Assembly (NCBI GenBank): GCA_016987375.1
Contig: PJRA01000051.1
Coordinates: 1,108,816-1,134,873, forward strand
Direction: 5' to 3'
Source of the DNA: Brachionus koreanus
Taxonomy: Eukaryota > Rotifera > Eurotatoria > Ploima > Brachionidae
DNA: 26,058 nt
Under the pieces are notes generated by a model that was given only the letters and a program-made list of their open reading frames with translations, was not told where the DNA came from and searched no databases. The position numbers were made by a program, and so were the translations under genes. Shown piece after piece: positions 1-25,500 of the stretch; the stretch's first letter is position 1, and the number at the start of each line of letters is the position of its first letter.

Positions 1-70
1 TAGCTAATTTTTAGTAGTTTATAAATAAATATATATATTTGATCCCCTGATCATTTGCATGATCGGACAA

Positions 71-109
71 GTTAACTTAAGTTTTGTCCATTTACTTATG
101 CATCACCCC
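71..109. mobile_element. Tc1/mariner-like terminal sequence, left part cut by window edge
   Basis: The segment ending TTATGCATCACCCC closely resembles positions 18642-18678, which end TTATGCAGCACCC and flank a decayed Tc1/mariner transposase gene. Both contain TTAAGTTTTGT about 15-20 bases before the end. I infer an element terminus whose body lies in or left of positions 1-70. No transposase is visible here, so this is assignment by similarity within the window only. Confidence 0.45.
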
Positions 110-531
110 TTAAATTAACAAATTAAATATTAAAATATTTAAATGTGTTCTTAATTTGTTAAACTGCCATCAATGCTCTAGATGCTAACCTTTTAAAATG
201 CTCGCTGATTTATCAATTTGTACCAAATTTCACAAAATCTATAAATTAAAAGTGATAAGACTAATAATAATGCATATCTATTGAACTTTTTAAATAAACC
301 ATTAAAGACATAAAACGCATATATTTAACATAAACAAAGTTAAAATAGAATTAATATGCGTGTATATGTGTGCATGTGTGGTGTATAAGTGTGTGTGTAT
401 AAACAAAATAAATTCTATGACGATTGGGACTAATTATTATAAAAATAAAAAATTCCAAAATCAATTTTTCTTTTTACTTAAAAAAAAAAAAATATTCTAA
501 ACCAAATATACTCTTTTCTTGAATTCAAATG
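110..531. other. AT-rich 5' flank of the hnRNP M-like gene
   Basis: No coding segment is visible. A TG-rich microsatellite lies at about 358-402 and homopolymer A tracts occur near 480-492. The promoter and 5' UTR of the gene starting at 532 should be here, but I cannot identify a convincing TATA box or initiator in such AT-rich DNA. Confidence 0.5.
358..402. repeat. TG-rich microsatellite
   Basis: Imperfect (TG)n tract, interrupted by TA, CA and GG steps, within the AT-rich upstream region of the first gene. Confidence 0.7.
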
Positions 532-3500
532 ATGGACATATTGAACACTCGTGACGACGACAGCTTTGTTGCAGTTGAGGGCTTTCAGAACGGGCATCAA
601 AGCTCATCACAAGCTAAACGAAGGTAATAAAAGTCTTAGATTGAAAATAAGCAAAAAATTTTTTTTTTTTCATAACTCTTTTCTTCTCTGGCACTATTCA
701 CTCTTTTACTTAAATTGCTATTTACTTACATGCCATTTTTCCTAGCTTGTCGCCATCATCCTACAATGATAGTTCTAGCTCGAAACGATCGGACAGAAGA
801 GACCGATCGGGTTCGCGCAGCCGGCGCCGCAATCGATCACGATCGGCCCGTCGTGATCGTTCACGCGAGCGCCGTCGCACAGACAAACCATCACGCCACA
901 GTGACAAATACAAATGGGAGCGCACTTGCTATGTCAGCAACATACCTTACGATATTCGTTGGACTGATTTGAAAGATTTGTTTAGGGAAAAGTGTCAATT
1001 GGAGCCGCTGTACTGTGAGGTGTACGAAAGAGACGGCAAGTCGCTGGGCATAGCGACCATTGAGTTTAGATCGGAGAGCGATGCTGAAAAAGTGGTGGAA
1101 AAAATGCATCATTTTGAGTTGGACGGTCGCAAAATATCTGTCCGAATTGACGGTGAAGGCTACAAGACTCGTCAGGCAAGAGAGATGGCCGGCGAGAGCT
1201 ACTTGTCGGGTGGTAAGAGCGGTGCCGGGGTCGGCCCGTCGGCCTCTTCCAACATAAACACCGATTCGGCCGCGGCCGCCTCGCTGCTCGCCTCCACTCT
1301 GGCCAGCTCGCTGACCAACTCGGCCGGGCCCAACCTGCTCAGCCTGTTGGGCATCGGCGCCCCTGCCCCGCTGCCCGCACAGCCGCCGAGCTCGCCAGGC
1401 CTCTCAAATCAGACTAATTTGCTTAATCAGTTGGCTGCACAGTTGAAGGTCGAAGGTCCTGTGACCAATAGACTGTTTGTTGCTAGTCTGGACTATCGGG
1501 TCGATGAGACTAAGCTTAAAGAGGTGTTCTCGCTGGCCGGTCCTGTGACCAGTGTCAGTTTGTTTCGAGATAGAGACAATAGGTCGCGTGGTCTTGCTGT
1601 TATTGAGTATGAGAACAGCTTCGAAGCTTTGAATGCAGTAAGCATGTTTAACAATCAAGTGCTGATGGATCGCAAAATGACGGTTAGATTTGACACCAAG
1701 CCGTCCGACGAGCCAAAAAGTTCGTCACAGTCCGGCTCGTCCAAACTGCCCAGTGGTCTCAAATCGATCGGCAGTGCACTTCTAGTCGGAAACTCTACTC
1801 CGACTGCAACCGCCAATCCGTTGACTCTGAGTGCCTTGACTGCTCTCACTGGCCTCGGTCCTGCCACTCCTGCCTCTGCCAGCACCGCTGCTCCTGACAC
1901 CTTTAACACTGGTCTTGGTAAGAACATTTCTTTGTTTATGCTTTAAATTCGAAAATTTTTTGTTTTACATGGTGACACAAAAATTGTCTCAAAAGTTATA
2001 TTTCAACTGTGTCCTGGTTCATTCTTTCAGATATAAATTTATTTTCAGCACATTCATTTTTTTTTAGCAATTAAGATGGGTCTTGCCAGCCATGTATCAG
2101 CTGATATATTTTGAAGAATGATTTTTGACTTGGACAACTAAACTTTTTTCAATATTTTTAGATCCAAAAAAAATTTTTTTTTGTGAATGTAATATTCAAA
2201 ATATTATTAGTAAAGATTGTTGACAATGTTCATTACAACAATATGTTCATTACTTTATTAGCTATTGACTGAAGGGTTAGTCTATAGGGTTTGATGATTG
2301 AAATTATTTGCTAAAGTTGTAGTTAAATGCCTATTTAAGTCATATGTGCAAAATTTGTCTCTAATTATGTTAAATATTTTTAATGTTTATTCGAGCTTTT
2401 CTTAAAGGGCAATGTGAATTTTGGAACAAAAAGCAAAAACAAAAATTTCAAATTAAAATAACTTTTTTTCCAAGGGTCCAGAAATAGTTGTGCAGATGTA
2501 TCAACTGATACAAGGTTTGTATCACTCAAATTTAGTTTGTGTAAAATCTCTGCAAATTAATTTTAATAATTTTGTAATGCATATACTGTTTTGCACAGAC
2601 CAAATTTGGATGATACAAACCTTGTAACAGTTGATACATTTTGCAAAACTATTTTTGGACCTTTAGAAACAAAGTTATTTTAATTTATAAAATTTTTGTT
2701 TTTGTTTTTTGTTCCAAAATTCACAATGCCTCTTAAAGAAAAAAGAGAAGTAATTTGAGATGTGATCTGATCTGAAGTCAACTTAATATGGACATCAAGA
2801 TCTGCAATTATTAACACTCAGAAAATAACATCAAAATTAAACTGTTCAGACAAAGAAATAGTTGTTGGCACATAATGGAGTTGGACTATAAGCTGCTATT
2901 GCATTGAGACCTCTTCTGTATTCACAAATAAGCTGTATAATTAGTTGCGCTTTTTTTGTCTGTCTATTTAAAGACTGTCGGCAGTGAGCTCCTTCAGTCA
3001 TAAAAAGAGTTGTTAGTATGTTGTTATGAAATTTGTCTTGGTAAAAAAAAATTTATTATAAAATAAGAAGGAAAGAAACAATTGAGGAGAATGGATAATG
3101 AGCATATTTGGACCTAATTTAAAATCTTTTGTCTTATTATATGAGAACTAGAGTTGAATGAATAAAACAAAATTTCTCACATCTGTTAAAAGTAATTAAT
3201 ACTGTCTGGAATATTAGATTACCAAACCATTTTTTAAATAAGTGCAGTTTTAAGATTGATTCTATCAATTTTATGTCTTTTTTTTAAACTAAAATTTTTT
3301 CCACACCAACATGCTATTTGACCACTTGGTATTTATTGACTTAATTGATCATATGTAAATTAAAATTTAAATTAGGACCTAAAATTTGTCTTTTTTTTGT
3401 TGTTGTTGTTGCTTGGATAGATTTTTTTTATTGTGCTGAAAATTTTTTTTATATATTATTGAGAAAAAAGGAAATTTTAAAAACACAAATTTAAATTTAT

Positions 3501-4168
3501 AGAGTAAAACTGTTCGCTTGTCCGAGTCGGCTAAGCACACTGTTGTTGATCGTAAGGTCGAGGGCACCGGTCCTGGCCAAACCAGCCCAAACAACTTTAC
3601 TAGTCTTGTACTCTAAATTATAAGCTAGCTATACAATTGGGCCAAATAGACCATAAATCAATTTACTAGGCTAGTCTGATCAATATCGGATGGTTTTAAA
3701 TGTGATTTATGACATACACAATATAGGCATTTTTTGTTCTGACTTTATTTTAAACATGTGTTTTTCAGGTCTATTGGGAAGCTTTAATGGCACTCAATCA
3801 AATAGCCAAACGAGCAATACTATATCTAAAGTTTTTGTAAAAAATGTAGGTGTGCTGGGTTATTTAAAAAATTTATGCTGAGTGTTGATTTTTGTAGATT
3901 CCGTTTTCTTGGGATGATAGAAAGTTGAGAGAGAAATTTCGGCAAGCCGGTCAGATCGAGTACGCTGAGATCAAGATGAAGGATGGAAAATCGCGAGGCT
4001 GTGGCCTCGTCCGCTACAGCAGTCCGCAGCAGGCTCAAAAAGCAGTCGGTTGGTCCTTTTTGTCTTTTAAATAAACCCTGTTCTTAAAGTGAGATTTTTG
4101 ATTTAGAACTTTTCAATGGCTCGCGCTTCGATAGTCGTACCTTGGACGTCAAACTGGACACCTACTAA
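532..4168 (+). CDS. HNRNPM: hnRNP M / MYEF2-type RNA-binding protein, five exons, three RRMs
   Basis: Exons 532-623, 746-1917, 3769-3845, 3898-4048 and 4107-4168 join in phase to 1554 nt (517 residues plus stop). The introns are GT-AG. The start at 532 opens MDILNTRDDD and is the first ATG of this frame. An RS/RD-rich tract spans about residues 44-75. RRM1 is about 91-166 (CYVSNIPYD, then GIATIEF), RRM2 about 272-347 (RLFVASLDY, then GLAVIEY) and RRM3 about 441-515 (KVFVKNIPF, then GCGLVRY). The order and the RRM3 wording match hnRNP M, a nuclear pre-mRNA-binding splicing regulator. The protein is shorter than vertebrate hnRNP M (about 730 residues), lacking its long Gly/Met-rich repeats; an Ala/Ser/Leu-rich linker sits between RRM1 and RRM2 instead. 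Exon 2 is much GC-richer than its surroundings. Reading through the exon 2 donor meets a stop at 1944-1946. The RS tract is unusual for this family. Confidence 0.92.
2091..2160. repeat. Relic arm related to the foldback MITE
   Basis: The stretch GTATCAGCTGATATATTTTG and what follows resemble the inner right arm of the MITE at 2615-2670 and the solo arm near 22650, at a rough by-eye 70%. It has no visible termini or target duplication. Confidence 0.4.
2400..2738. mobile_element. Foldback MITE (2408-2730) with 8-bp target duplication
   Basis: The element has long imperfect inverted arms of about 130 bp. The left end reads GGCAATGTGAATTTTGGAAC; the complement of the right end reads GGCATTGTGAATTTTGGAAC. 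The inner arms both carry GTATCAACTG and AAGGTTTGTATCA motifs. The same eight bases, TCTTAAAG, flank it at 2400-2407 and 2731-2738, as expected for a target-site duplication. An 8-bp duplication is known for hAT, P and Merlin-type transposons, but the terminal GGC does not let me choose among them. It codes for nothing and would need a transposase supplied elsewhere. Confidence 0.85.
3503..3616 (+). other. GC-rich open island in intron, possible alternative exon
   Basis: This stretch is much GC-richer than the surrounding intron and uses codons like those of exon 2. From AGT at 3503 it reads SKTVRLSESAKHTVVDRKVE and continues to TAA at 3614-3616. It follows an AG acceptor at 3501-3502 and contains a donor-like GTAAGG at 3552. 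Its frame does not fit exon 2, which ends one base into a codon: splicing exon 2 to 3503 gives an immediate TAA. It could be a stop-introducing (poison) exon or part of another transcript. Confidence 0.35.
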
Positions 4169-5229
4169 CTAGTGACTCATGTGTGTCTTCAAAGCTTGTT
4201 CGAACTTAATCGAATCATTTTGACACAAATTTTTATTTATGTGTAACTTAATTTGTTGAGTTTTTGTTTGAATATTTTGTTGTTTAGATACAAACATTCG
4301 GCTCTGTTGCTCTCCGCAGCTGATCATTGCTTAGATTATCTTTTTCTCTCTCTCTTTTTTTTTTTATTGTAAATACACACATTAAATATAACAAAGATTT
4401 TTTGTTTCGAAAATTTTATTAACAATAATAAATAAAAAAAAAAAAGTTTAATATTTTATAAATTTTAAGACCAGCCCAGCTGGCATCAAAAACAAGACTT
4501 TTATTGATTTAATCTAAAAGAATAATTTTTTTATTTTATTCCGTGTTAAGATTAAATTATCTGTATTTGACTTGGTCTCTTCTATGGTAGTTTAAATTAA
4601 AATTGCTCAATCAATTTAAAAATTTTAAAATTTGAATTTTTTGCATTGACTTAATTTTTGACTGATCTTTCAAGGACAAAATATGCTTCGTTAGGGTTTC
4701 TTAATTTTTGGAACAGTATATTTGATGATCAGTCATTAGGTTGTATTCTTTTTTGTCTTATTTGAACCTGTTTGGCTTCAACCCGGGTATCATTTAAAAA
4801 TATGGAATTAAGAATTATATATATTTTTTTAATTTCGAATCAATTGAAAAATAAATTATGAAAAAAATTTAAATAAAAAAAATTATATAAAAAGTTAATT
4901 TTTCCTTTCATCTTGTTACCCATTTAAAATACCAAACGGAGCAAAAAAAATGTTAATACTAGTGACTTGCTAAACACATTAGATCAAAGTATTGCACTGT
5001 TAAACAATAAACATTTAAGTTGGCTAGATTCGGTGTTTTAGTTGACTAAATTAAATTTCTTAATTTATTTAAAATTTTTTTTTTTATAATCAATTATTTA
5101 AAAAAAGAAATAATGTAGAAAAATTGTGCAATATTTTTTTTTAATAAATTTTTTTTTCTTAATTTAATGGAAATTCTGAATATTCACTAGAAACATAATA
5201 AATTGAAATAGAAATTATTATTTTTTAAA
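4169..5229. other. 3' UTR and intergenic region
   Basis: The stretch 4169 to about 4440 is the likely 3' UTR of the hnRNP M-like gene, with overlapping AATAAA signals at 4427-4432 and 4431-4436. The rest, up to the endonuclease V start, is very AT-rich. I see no gene, RNA or recognisable repeat in it. Confidence 0.6.
4427..4436 (+). promoter_or_regulatory. Polyadenylation signals of the hnRNP M-like gene
   Basis: Two overlapping AATAAA hexamers lie about 260 bases after the stop codon and are followed by an A-rich tract. This is the first good pair downstream of the gene. Confidence 0.55.
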
Positions 5230-6093
5230 ATGCTTGGAGACTGTGCTAAAATTAGCTTTTCACATAAACAAGATAAATATCACGTGATAGAAACAATTGA
5301 TCCAGCTTTGATTGAGAAATGGCAAAAGGAACAAAACGAAAACAGAGAAAAACTAAAGCTTTATGACACTGAGCCATGGCAAATTAATAAAAAAGTCGCT
5401 TTCAATCTTGACCAAAATCCAAGTATTCAAAATGAGCTTTTAAGATATGTAGGGGGATTAGACATTTCTTTTGTAAAAGACAAAGACACTGCTTGTGTAG
5501 GCCTATTTGTTTTTGATATAGTAAATGATTTTGAATGTGTGTACAAAGACCTCCAAATTGTCACTATGGATCAGCCATATGTACCAGGATATTTGGCTTA
5601 CAGAGAAGCGCCATATTTGCTCGAGAGGCTAGAAAGACTCAAACAATTGAAGCCCAAATATTATCCTCAGTGTATATTTATTGATGGAAATGGAATATTG
5701 CACGGAAATAAATTCGGTCTGGCTTGTCATGTCGGATACTTTAGTGATACACCCACCATTGGTGTAAGCAAAAAACTTTATCAAGTATATGGCTTGGAAA
5801 AAAATCAAGAGCATAAAGACAAAATAAATAACGAGCTTAAAAAAGCTGGCGACTATTTTGAGTTGAGAAGTAAGATAGAGGGCGATAACACTCTTTTGGG
5901 CCTTTGCTACAGATCAACTGACCTATCAACTAATCCGATTTATGTCTCACTTGGAAATAAAATTAGCTGGGAAACTTGTTTGTGGATATTGAAAATTTGT
6001 ATAAAAAATGCTCGAATTCCCGAGCCTATTAGACAAGCTGATTTGAATACAAGAAGCTATTTGGCCAATTTAGATCAAAATAAACTGGACTAA
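5230..6093 (+). CDS. ENDOV: Endonuclease V (inosine-specific nuclease)
   Basis: Single exon, 287 residues, ATG 5230 to TAA 6091-6093. Endonuclease V cuts one bond 3' of a deaminated base; animal ENDOV acts mainly on inosine in RNA. Family motifs appear in order: VGGLDISFVK with Asp78, PYVPGYLAYRE with the substrate-wedge PYVPG at 116-120 and Glu126, FIDGNGILH with Asp152, GLACHVG, then GVSKKL. Asp78, Glu126 and Asp152 fit the metal-binding triad. The C-terminal RIPEPIRQAD matches the animal proteins. The length is normal for the family and nothing is missing, so it should be active. An AATAAA at 6105-6110 lies just after the stop. The ATG follows an A/T tract without other start choices; a few N-terminal residues could differ if an upstream exon exists. 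Confidence 0.95.
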   Translation: MLGDCAKISFSHKQDKYHVIETIDPALIEKWQKEQNENREKLKLYDTEPWQINKKVAFNLDQNPSIQNELLRYVGGLDISFVKDKDTACVGLFVFDIVNDFECVYKDLQIVTMDQPYVPGYLAYREAPYLLERLERLKQLKPKYYPQCIFIDGNGILHGNKFGLACHVGYFSDTPTIGVSKKLYQVYGLEKNQEHKDKINNELKKAGDYFELRSKIEGDNTLLGLCYRSTDLSTNPIYVSLGNKISWETCLWILKICIKNARIPEPIRQADLNTRSYLANLDQNKLD

Positions 6094-6104
6094 TCACTTT
6101 AAAA

Positions 6105-6110
6105 AATAAA
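6105..6110 (+). promoter_or_regulatory. Polyadenylation signal of endonuclease V
   Basis: AATAAA eleven bases after the stop codon, implying a very short 3' UTR if it is used. Confidence 0.5.
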
Positions 6111-6390
6111 CAAACTAAATTATTTATCTATAAAAAATATTTAATCTATTAATTATTTTAAATTTGAAAAAAATTATTTTTTTTATTAACAAAAATTTAA
6201 TATTTTTTTTTTAGTTTTTGTAAAATACTTATTGGCGCTATGTAGTACTTTTTTGTCTTAAAGCTTTGCAAAAACCGGGTTTAAAAAATTCAGTTAGAAT
6301 CTTCGAACACTGTAATTATTTTTTGTACAATTATCAAGTTAATACTAATAAATTTTATTTAATTTCTTAAGTTTTTTTTTTTTAAATTAA

Positions 6391-7033
6391 CGGATATAGA
6401 ATAAAAAATGTCACAAAATTAATTTAAAAAAAAAAAAAAAAATTATTAAACTAAGACTTTGAATTTTTATTTAAAATTATAACTGAACCTTCCTATTTTG
6501 AAAAAATAATATTAGTAAAGGTATTGAACTCTATGGTGACGTATGATATCGAGCATAGAGCGAACACTCTTGGCATGGTCTAGTACAACCTTTGGGTCCA
6601 TATTGCTTAAGCAAGTGCGAATTTTGTTTTAGAGTTGCTTAAGGTTTTTGGCCTTTCAATCACCCTCATAAACTTTAGCTTTCAAATTTTCCCAAAAATT
6701 TTCAATTGGTCTTGCTTGTTCTTTACACTCTCCGGGTTCTTGCTAACGTTACTACCATAAAAAATATCATTCCATGGCAGAGCGGTGTTGACAAGAGTGA
6801 AATAAGATTCATCATCAATTATAAATTCATATTCGACAACATTTTGGCCTTGCTGCCTTCTTCTGGTTAAATGAATTCTAAATAACAACTTTTTAAAAAT
6901 TCAACTTTTTTAAAAAATTTTTGTTCTTCAAAGCTAGGATCAGTTTGATTTTAAATTTTGAAAAAAATTGGGAAATGTCTTCTCTATAGAAAATTAAACT
7001 TAACTTTGTGACATTTTTTTTTTTTTACACCAG
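6391..7033 (-). mobile_element. Tc1/mariner-like element, copy 1, internally deleted
   Basis: Terminal inverted repeats of about 30 bp share the core AAAAAATGTCACAAA: left end from 6391, right end closing ACACCAG at 7033. On the - strand, 6682-6888 encodes FIIDDESYFTL, which holds the first Asp of the DDE/D catalytic triad, followed by NVSKNPESVK. Then, in another frame, ARPIENFWENLKAKVYEGD appears, the usual C-terminal block near the last catalytic residue. The middle of the transposase, with the second Asp, is missing, so it is dead. Copy 2 at 10260-10857 matches closely but keeps different internal parts. Confidence 0.8.
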
Positions 7034-7067
7034 TTTAAATGTATACTAAAGATGCAAAATCTACTGA

Positions 7068-7260
7068 GAAGTATTTAATCGTCCACCTAAACAAATCAAA
7101 AAAATACCTATTAAATTTAATATAGAAATTATAAAAAGTAATAACAAAATAAAAACTGCAACAGGCATAGTTTCTCATGCTTCAGGTATAACTAAACAAA
7201 TTGAAATAAAGGTAGGAAGCAGTACTTGTCTAATTGAATTTATAGTCTTCGATCTTGAAG
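7068..7260 (+). mobile_element. Ty3/gypsy-type protease-like remnant, copy 1
   Basis: An open + strand segment just outside the mariner right terminus reads as the middle of a retropepsin-like domain of an LTR retrotransposon polyprotein. The amino-terminal catalytic Asp-Thr/Ser-Gly region is absent, and similarity to copy 2 stops near 7255, before the GLDW-type motif. It is a short dead fragment; the assignment rests mainly on the longer copy at 10892-11248. Confidence 0.5.
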
Positions 7261-7806
7261 ATACTATTCGGAATATTGGTTTAACTTAGATGTTAAGAAA
7301 GCGATTTGAAAATTAAAAAGAAAATAATTAACTATTAATAGATAATTTAAACCTACTCAATTAATCAAAAATTGAATCTGAAATTTTAGCTAAACCAAAA
7401 ATAACGACCGAAATTACTTGGATTGAAAGTAACTCTAACAAGCACCTTATTGTACTTTACAAATACAGGCTGTTTTGATGGAAAGAAAATAATAACGATG
7501 GGGAGCTCAAGATTTTTTTTTATTTTGTTAATAAAAATTTAAACATTTAATTCCTTTTAACACCTAATTTTTTTCATTTCACTTTTATTCTTTACTACAA
7601 ATATGTAACAGTATATTTTTGTCAAATACCTACTTGTTGTATGAAATTAACCTGTTTTTGATAAAAAGTAAGCAATGGCTAACAGCAATTTTCTGTGAAA
7701 AATTATTTCACCATATGACAAAAATTTTATCTCAATTTTTAGCCTAATTAATTTTTCTATTGAAACCTCTTTCTTATAAATGAAATTAAACTCGTGATGC
7801 TAAAGT
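7261..7806. other. Intergenic region before the neurobeachin gene
   Basis: AT-rich DNA without a recognisable gene or repeat. It should contain the promoter and 5' UTR of the gene starting at 7807, but no core promoter element stands out. Confidence 0.4.
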
Positions 7807-23725
<15,919 letters not shown>

Positions 23726-23827
23726 ACTAAATTTGAAAAAAAATTTTTTTAGTACATTTTGAATTTTAGATTTTTTTTTTTATTTGAGTTAGTATTTTAT
23801 TTTTAAAAATTATTTGTAAGTATCGAA

Positions 23828-23833
23828 AATAAA
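23828..23833 (+). promoter_or_regulatory. Polyadenylation signal of the neurobeachin gene
   Basis: AATAAA about 100 bases after the stop codon at 23723-23725, the first such hexamer downstream. Confidence 0.55.
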
Positions 23834-23944
23834 GCATATTTTTATTTATGTTTTGATTGAGTTTAATTAGTTGAAAAACAATTAGATTCTGTCGAAAAAA
23901 TTAAAATTCTATTTTCGACAGAAAAATTCAATTAATGAGTAAGC

Positions 23945-24720
23945 AACCATGAAAATTAGAAGCATCAAAAATCAAAAGCTGTTCTGAATTTTTGTTGTGA
24001 TTCATTGGGTCTTTAAGAGAGGTAATCGTGGATTTATTTTGCGATTAGTTCATGTTGAGCTCTCGTTTTCATAAATTTAATGAATAGTTGGTTTGATCTG
24101 TCTTCTATTTTATCAATTTTAAGCACTCTATGTATAGTATCAATGCTTGTTTTGAGAGGAAAAAATTTTAATAATTTTCAGAATCTTGTCTTGCATTTTT
24201 TGTAGTTTAACACTAGAACGCCCGAGGGGTTTTTTAGACCCCTTTTTGAAAAATTGAAACTTGATTTTTACCACATATTAATAAAATTTTAAAAAACGGT
24301 TTTTATTTTCTAAAAATTTTGATTGTAATTTTTTAGAAAATGAATAAATTTTCAAAGAAAATGTTTATTTTATCTTGATAACTTTATTTGAAATTTTAAT
24401 GAGAAATCAGCCGGGCTTTCTAGTGTTAAGCTTTATTTTTTCTGATCCCGAATTTAAAATAATGAAACAATAGTCAAACAATGAGCGGATTAGAGTCTTA
24501 TTGAGGGTCAAATTGATTCTTAGGGATGAACTCCATTTAAAGCTTTTAATTTTACGAATAAGATTCATTTTAACGTCTGTTTTTTTTTATGACGTCTTGT
24601 ATATGTGCTGTGTTGATACCTAAAAAGGTTAGATTCTGCTCAAGTGGTACATCTTCTTGTCCAAATTGTTTGAAACAAGTTGTTTCCAAACAACAACTTA
24701 AATTATTGTTTTTACAAACA
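23945..24720 (-). mobile_element. LINE reverse-transcriptase C-terminal remnant split by a MITE
   Basis: On the - strand, from about 24720, it reads EDVPLEQNLTFLGI (end of the palm domain), then MNLIRKIKSFKWSSSLRI and TLIRSLFDYCFIILNSGSEK. The 215-bp MITE at 24211-24425 then intervenes. LQKMQDKILKIIKIFSSQNK follows on the far side, then a decayed tail with TDQTNYSLNL-type sequence. The series FLGI...R...L.Y...LQxxQ is typical of jockey/CR1-like LINEs. It is dead, with several stops. Confidence 0.75.
24207..24429. mobile_element. piggyBac-like MITE (24211-24425) with TTAA duplications
   Basis: The 215-bp element is flanked by TTAA at 24207-24210 and 24426-24429. Its left end is CACTAGAACGCCCG and the complement of its right end is CACTAGAAAGCCCG, 13 of 14 identical. 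A small hairpin GGGG...CCCC follows inside the left end. TTAA target duplication with short C-starting inverted repeats is the signature of the piggyBac superfamily. It has no coding capacity. It lies inside a LINE remnant, so it inserted later. Confidence 0.85.
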
Positions 24721-24776
24721 TGCGTTGGCGTATAATTATGTATTTATATGAGAAAGTCTAAGCAAAGAGAATGATC

Positions 24777-25296
24777 ATGGATTTAACTTTATCTCACTTA
24801 GAGTATGCTATTCCAGTATGGTGCCCATATTTAGAGAAAGATAAGAGAATTCTAGAGGCTGTTCAACGAAGATACTCGTGCCATTTCTGGTTTTAGAGAT
24901 CTAAACTACAACGATAGACTAAAGGCTTCAAATCTAATGAATTTAACCGAAAGGAGAATGAGAGGCGACTTAATTCAAATGTTTAAAGCTAAAAGAAATA
25001 TTGATCACGTAAAATGGCAATCTCCACTCACTTTTTCAAGCAGAAGTACAAAAGGCCATCCAAATAAAATAAAAAGAGAAATAATCAAAAATTGTGCCCA
25101 ACGATACCACTTCTTCACAAACCGTGTAGTTAATGGCTGGAATAAGCTGGAAGTTGATGCAGTGGAAGCTCAATCTTGCGATATTTTTAAAGCAAAAATA
25201 GACAAAAACCGTCATAATATTTTTTTTTAACACATAATCTGTTGTCAGATTTACGCATTTATGCGTTGCAATAAACCACTATACTATACTATACTA
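24777..25296 (+). mobile_element. LINE reverse-transcriptase 3' end with short-repeat tail
   Basis: The + strand reads MDLTLSHLEYAIPVWCPYLE, then KDKRILEAVQRR. A frameshift near 24873 follows, then LNYNDRLKASNLMNLTERRM, RGDLIQMFKAKRNI and FFTNRVVNGWNKLEVDAVEA to TAA 25228-25230. HLEYAxPVW...LExVQRR, then RRxRGDLI and FFxxRVVxxWN, is the standard C-terminus of jockey/CR1-type reverse transcriptases. A short 3' UTR with GCAATAAA ends in (ACTAT)n at 25278-25296, a tail type common in this class. It is 5'-truncated. Confidence 0.85.
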
Positions 25297-25377
25297 ACTT
25301 ATTTTGGCTTAGACGGCCGTTTCTATATTTCATTTAGATTTAATAAAAGCCTTTGGCAAACAAAACTTTATTTTTAT

Positions 25378-25500
25378 TTAAACACAAGGATATAACAATA
25401 TGCAAAGATCACCTGCAAACAGTGCAATTTTTACTTCCTTTGGCAGACTGTAAGCAATATCACTAAAGAAAAGAATAAAAAGAGTCGGTATAAGCCCGTT
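25378..25500 (-). mobile_element. LINE reverse-transcriptase palm fragment with altered active site
   Basis: The - strand reads GLIPTLFILFFSDIAYSLPK then EVKIALFAGDLCILLYP before a stop at 25378-25380. This matches the segment SPTLFxLFxxDIxx...IALFADD of LINE reverse transcriptases, but the second position of the catalytic pair is Gly-Asp (FAGD) instead of Asp-Asp. It is an isolated 40-codon relic. Confidence 0.6.

Larger units (their letters stand above)
1918..3768 (+). other. Large intron of the hnRNP M-like gene
   Basis: This 1851-nt intron separates RRM2 from RRM3. It holds a complete foldback MITE (2408-2730), a related relic arm (about 2091-2160) and a GC-rich open island (3503-3616). 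The remainder is AT-rich with no coding signal. The other three introns of the gene are only 122, 52 and 58 nt. Confidence 0.8.

Noticed and set aside
551..745. 64-codon frame running through the first splice junction
   Set aside because: It crosses the exon 1 donor and intron 1; the frame from ATG 532 gives the sensible spliced protein.
891..1112. Antisense open frame over RRM1
   Set aside because: It is the shadow of the exon 2 coding frame and has no family resemblance.
3379..3594. Antisense 71-codon frame in the hnRNP M intron
   Set aside because: Most of it is lysine/phenylalanine low complexity from A/T tracts; only the GC-rich part is odd and is reported separately.
5629..5814. Antisense frame inside endonuclease V
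   Set aside because: It is a mirror of a well-supported conserved coding region.
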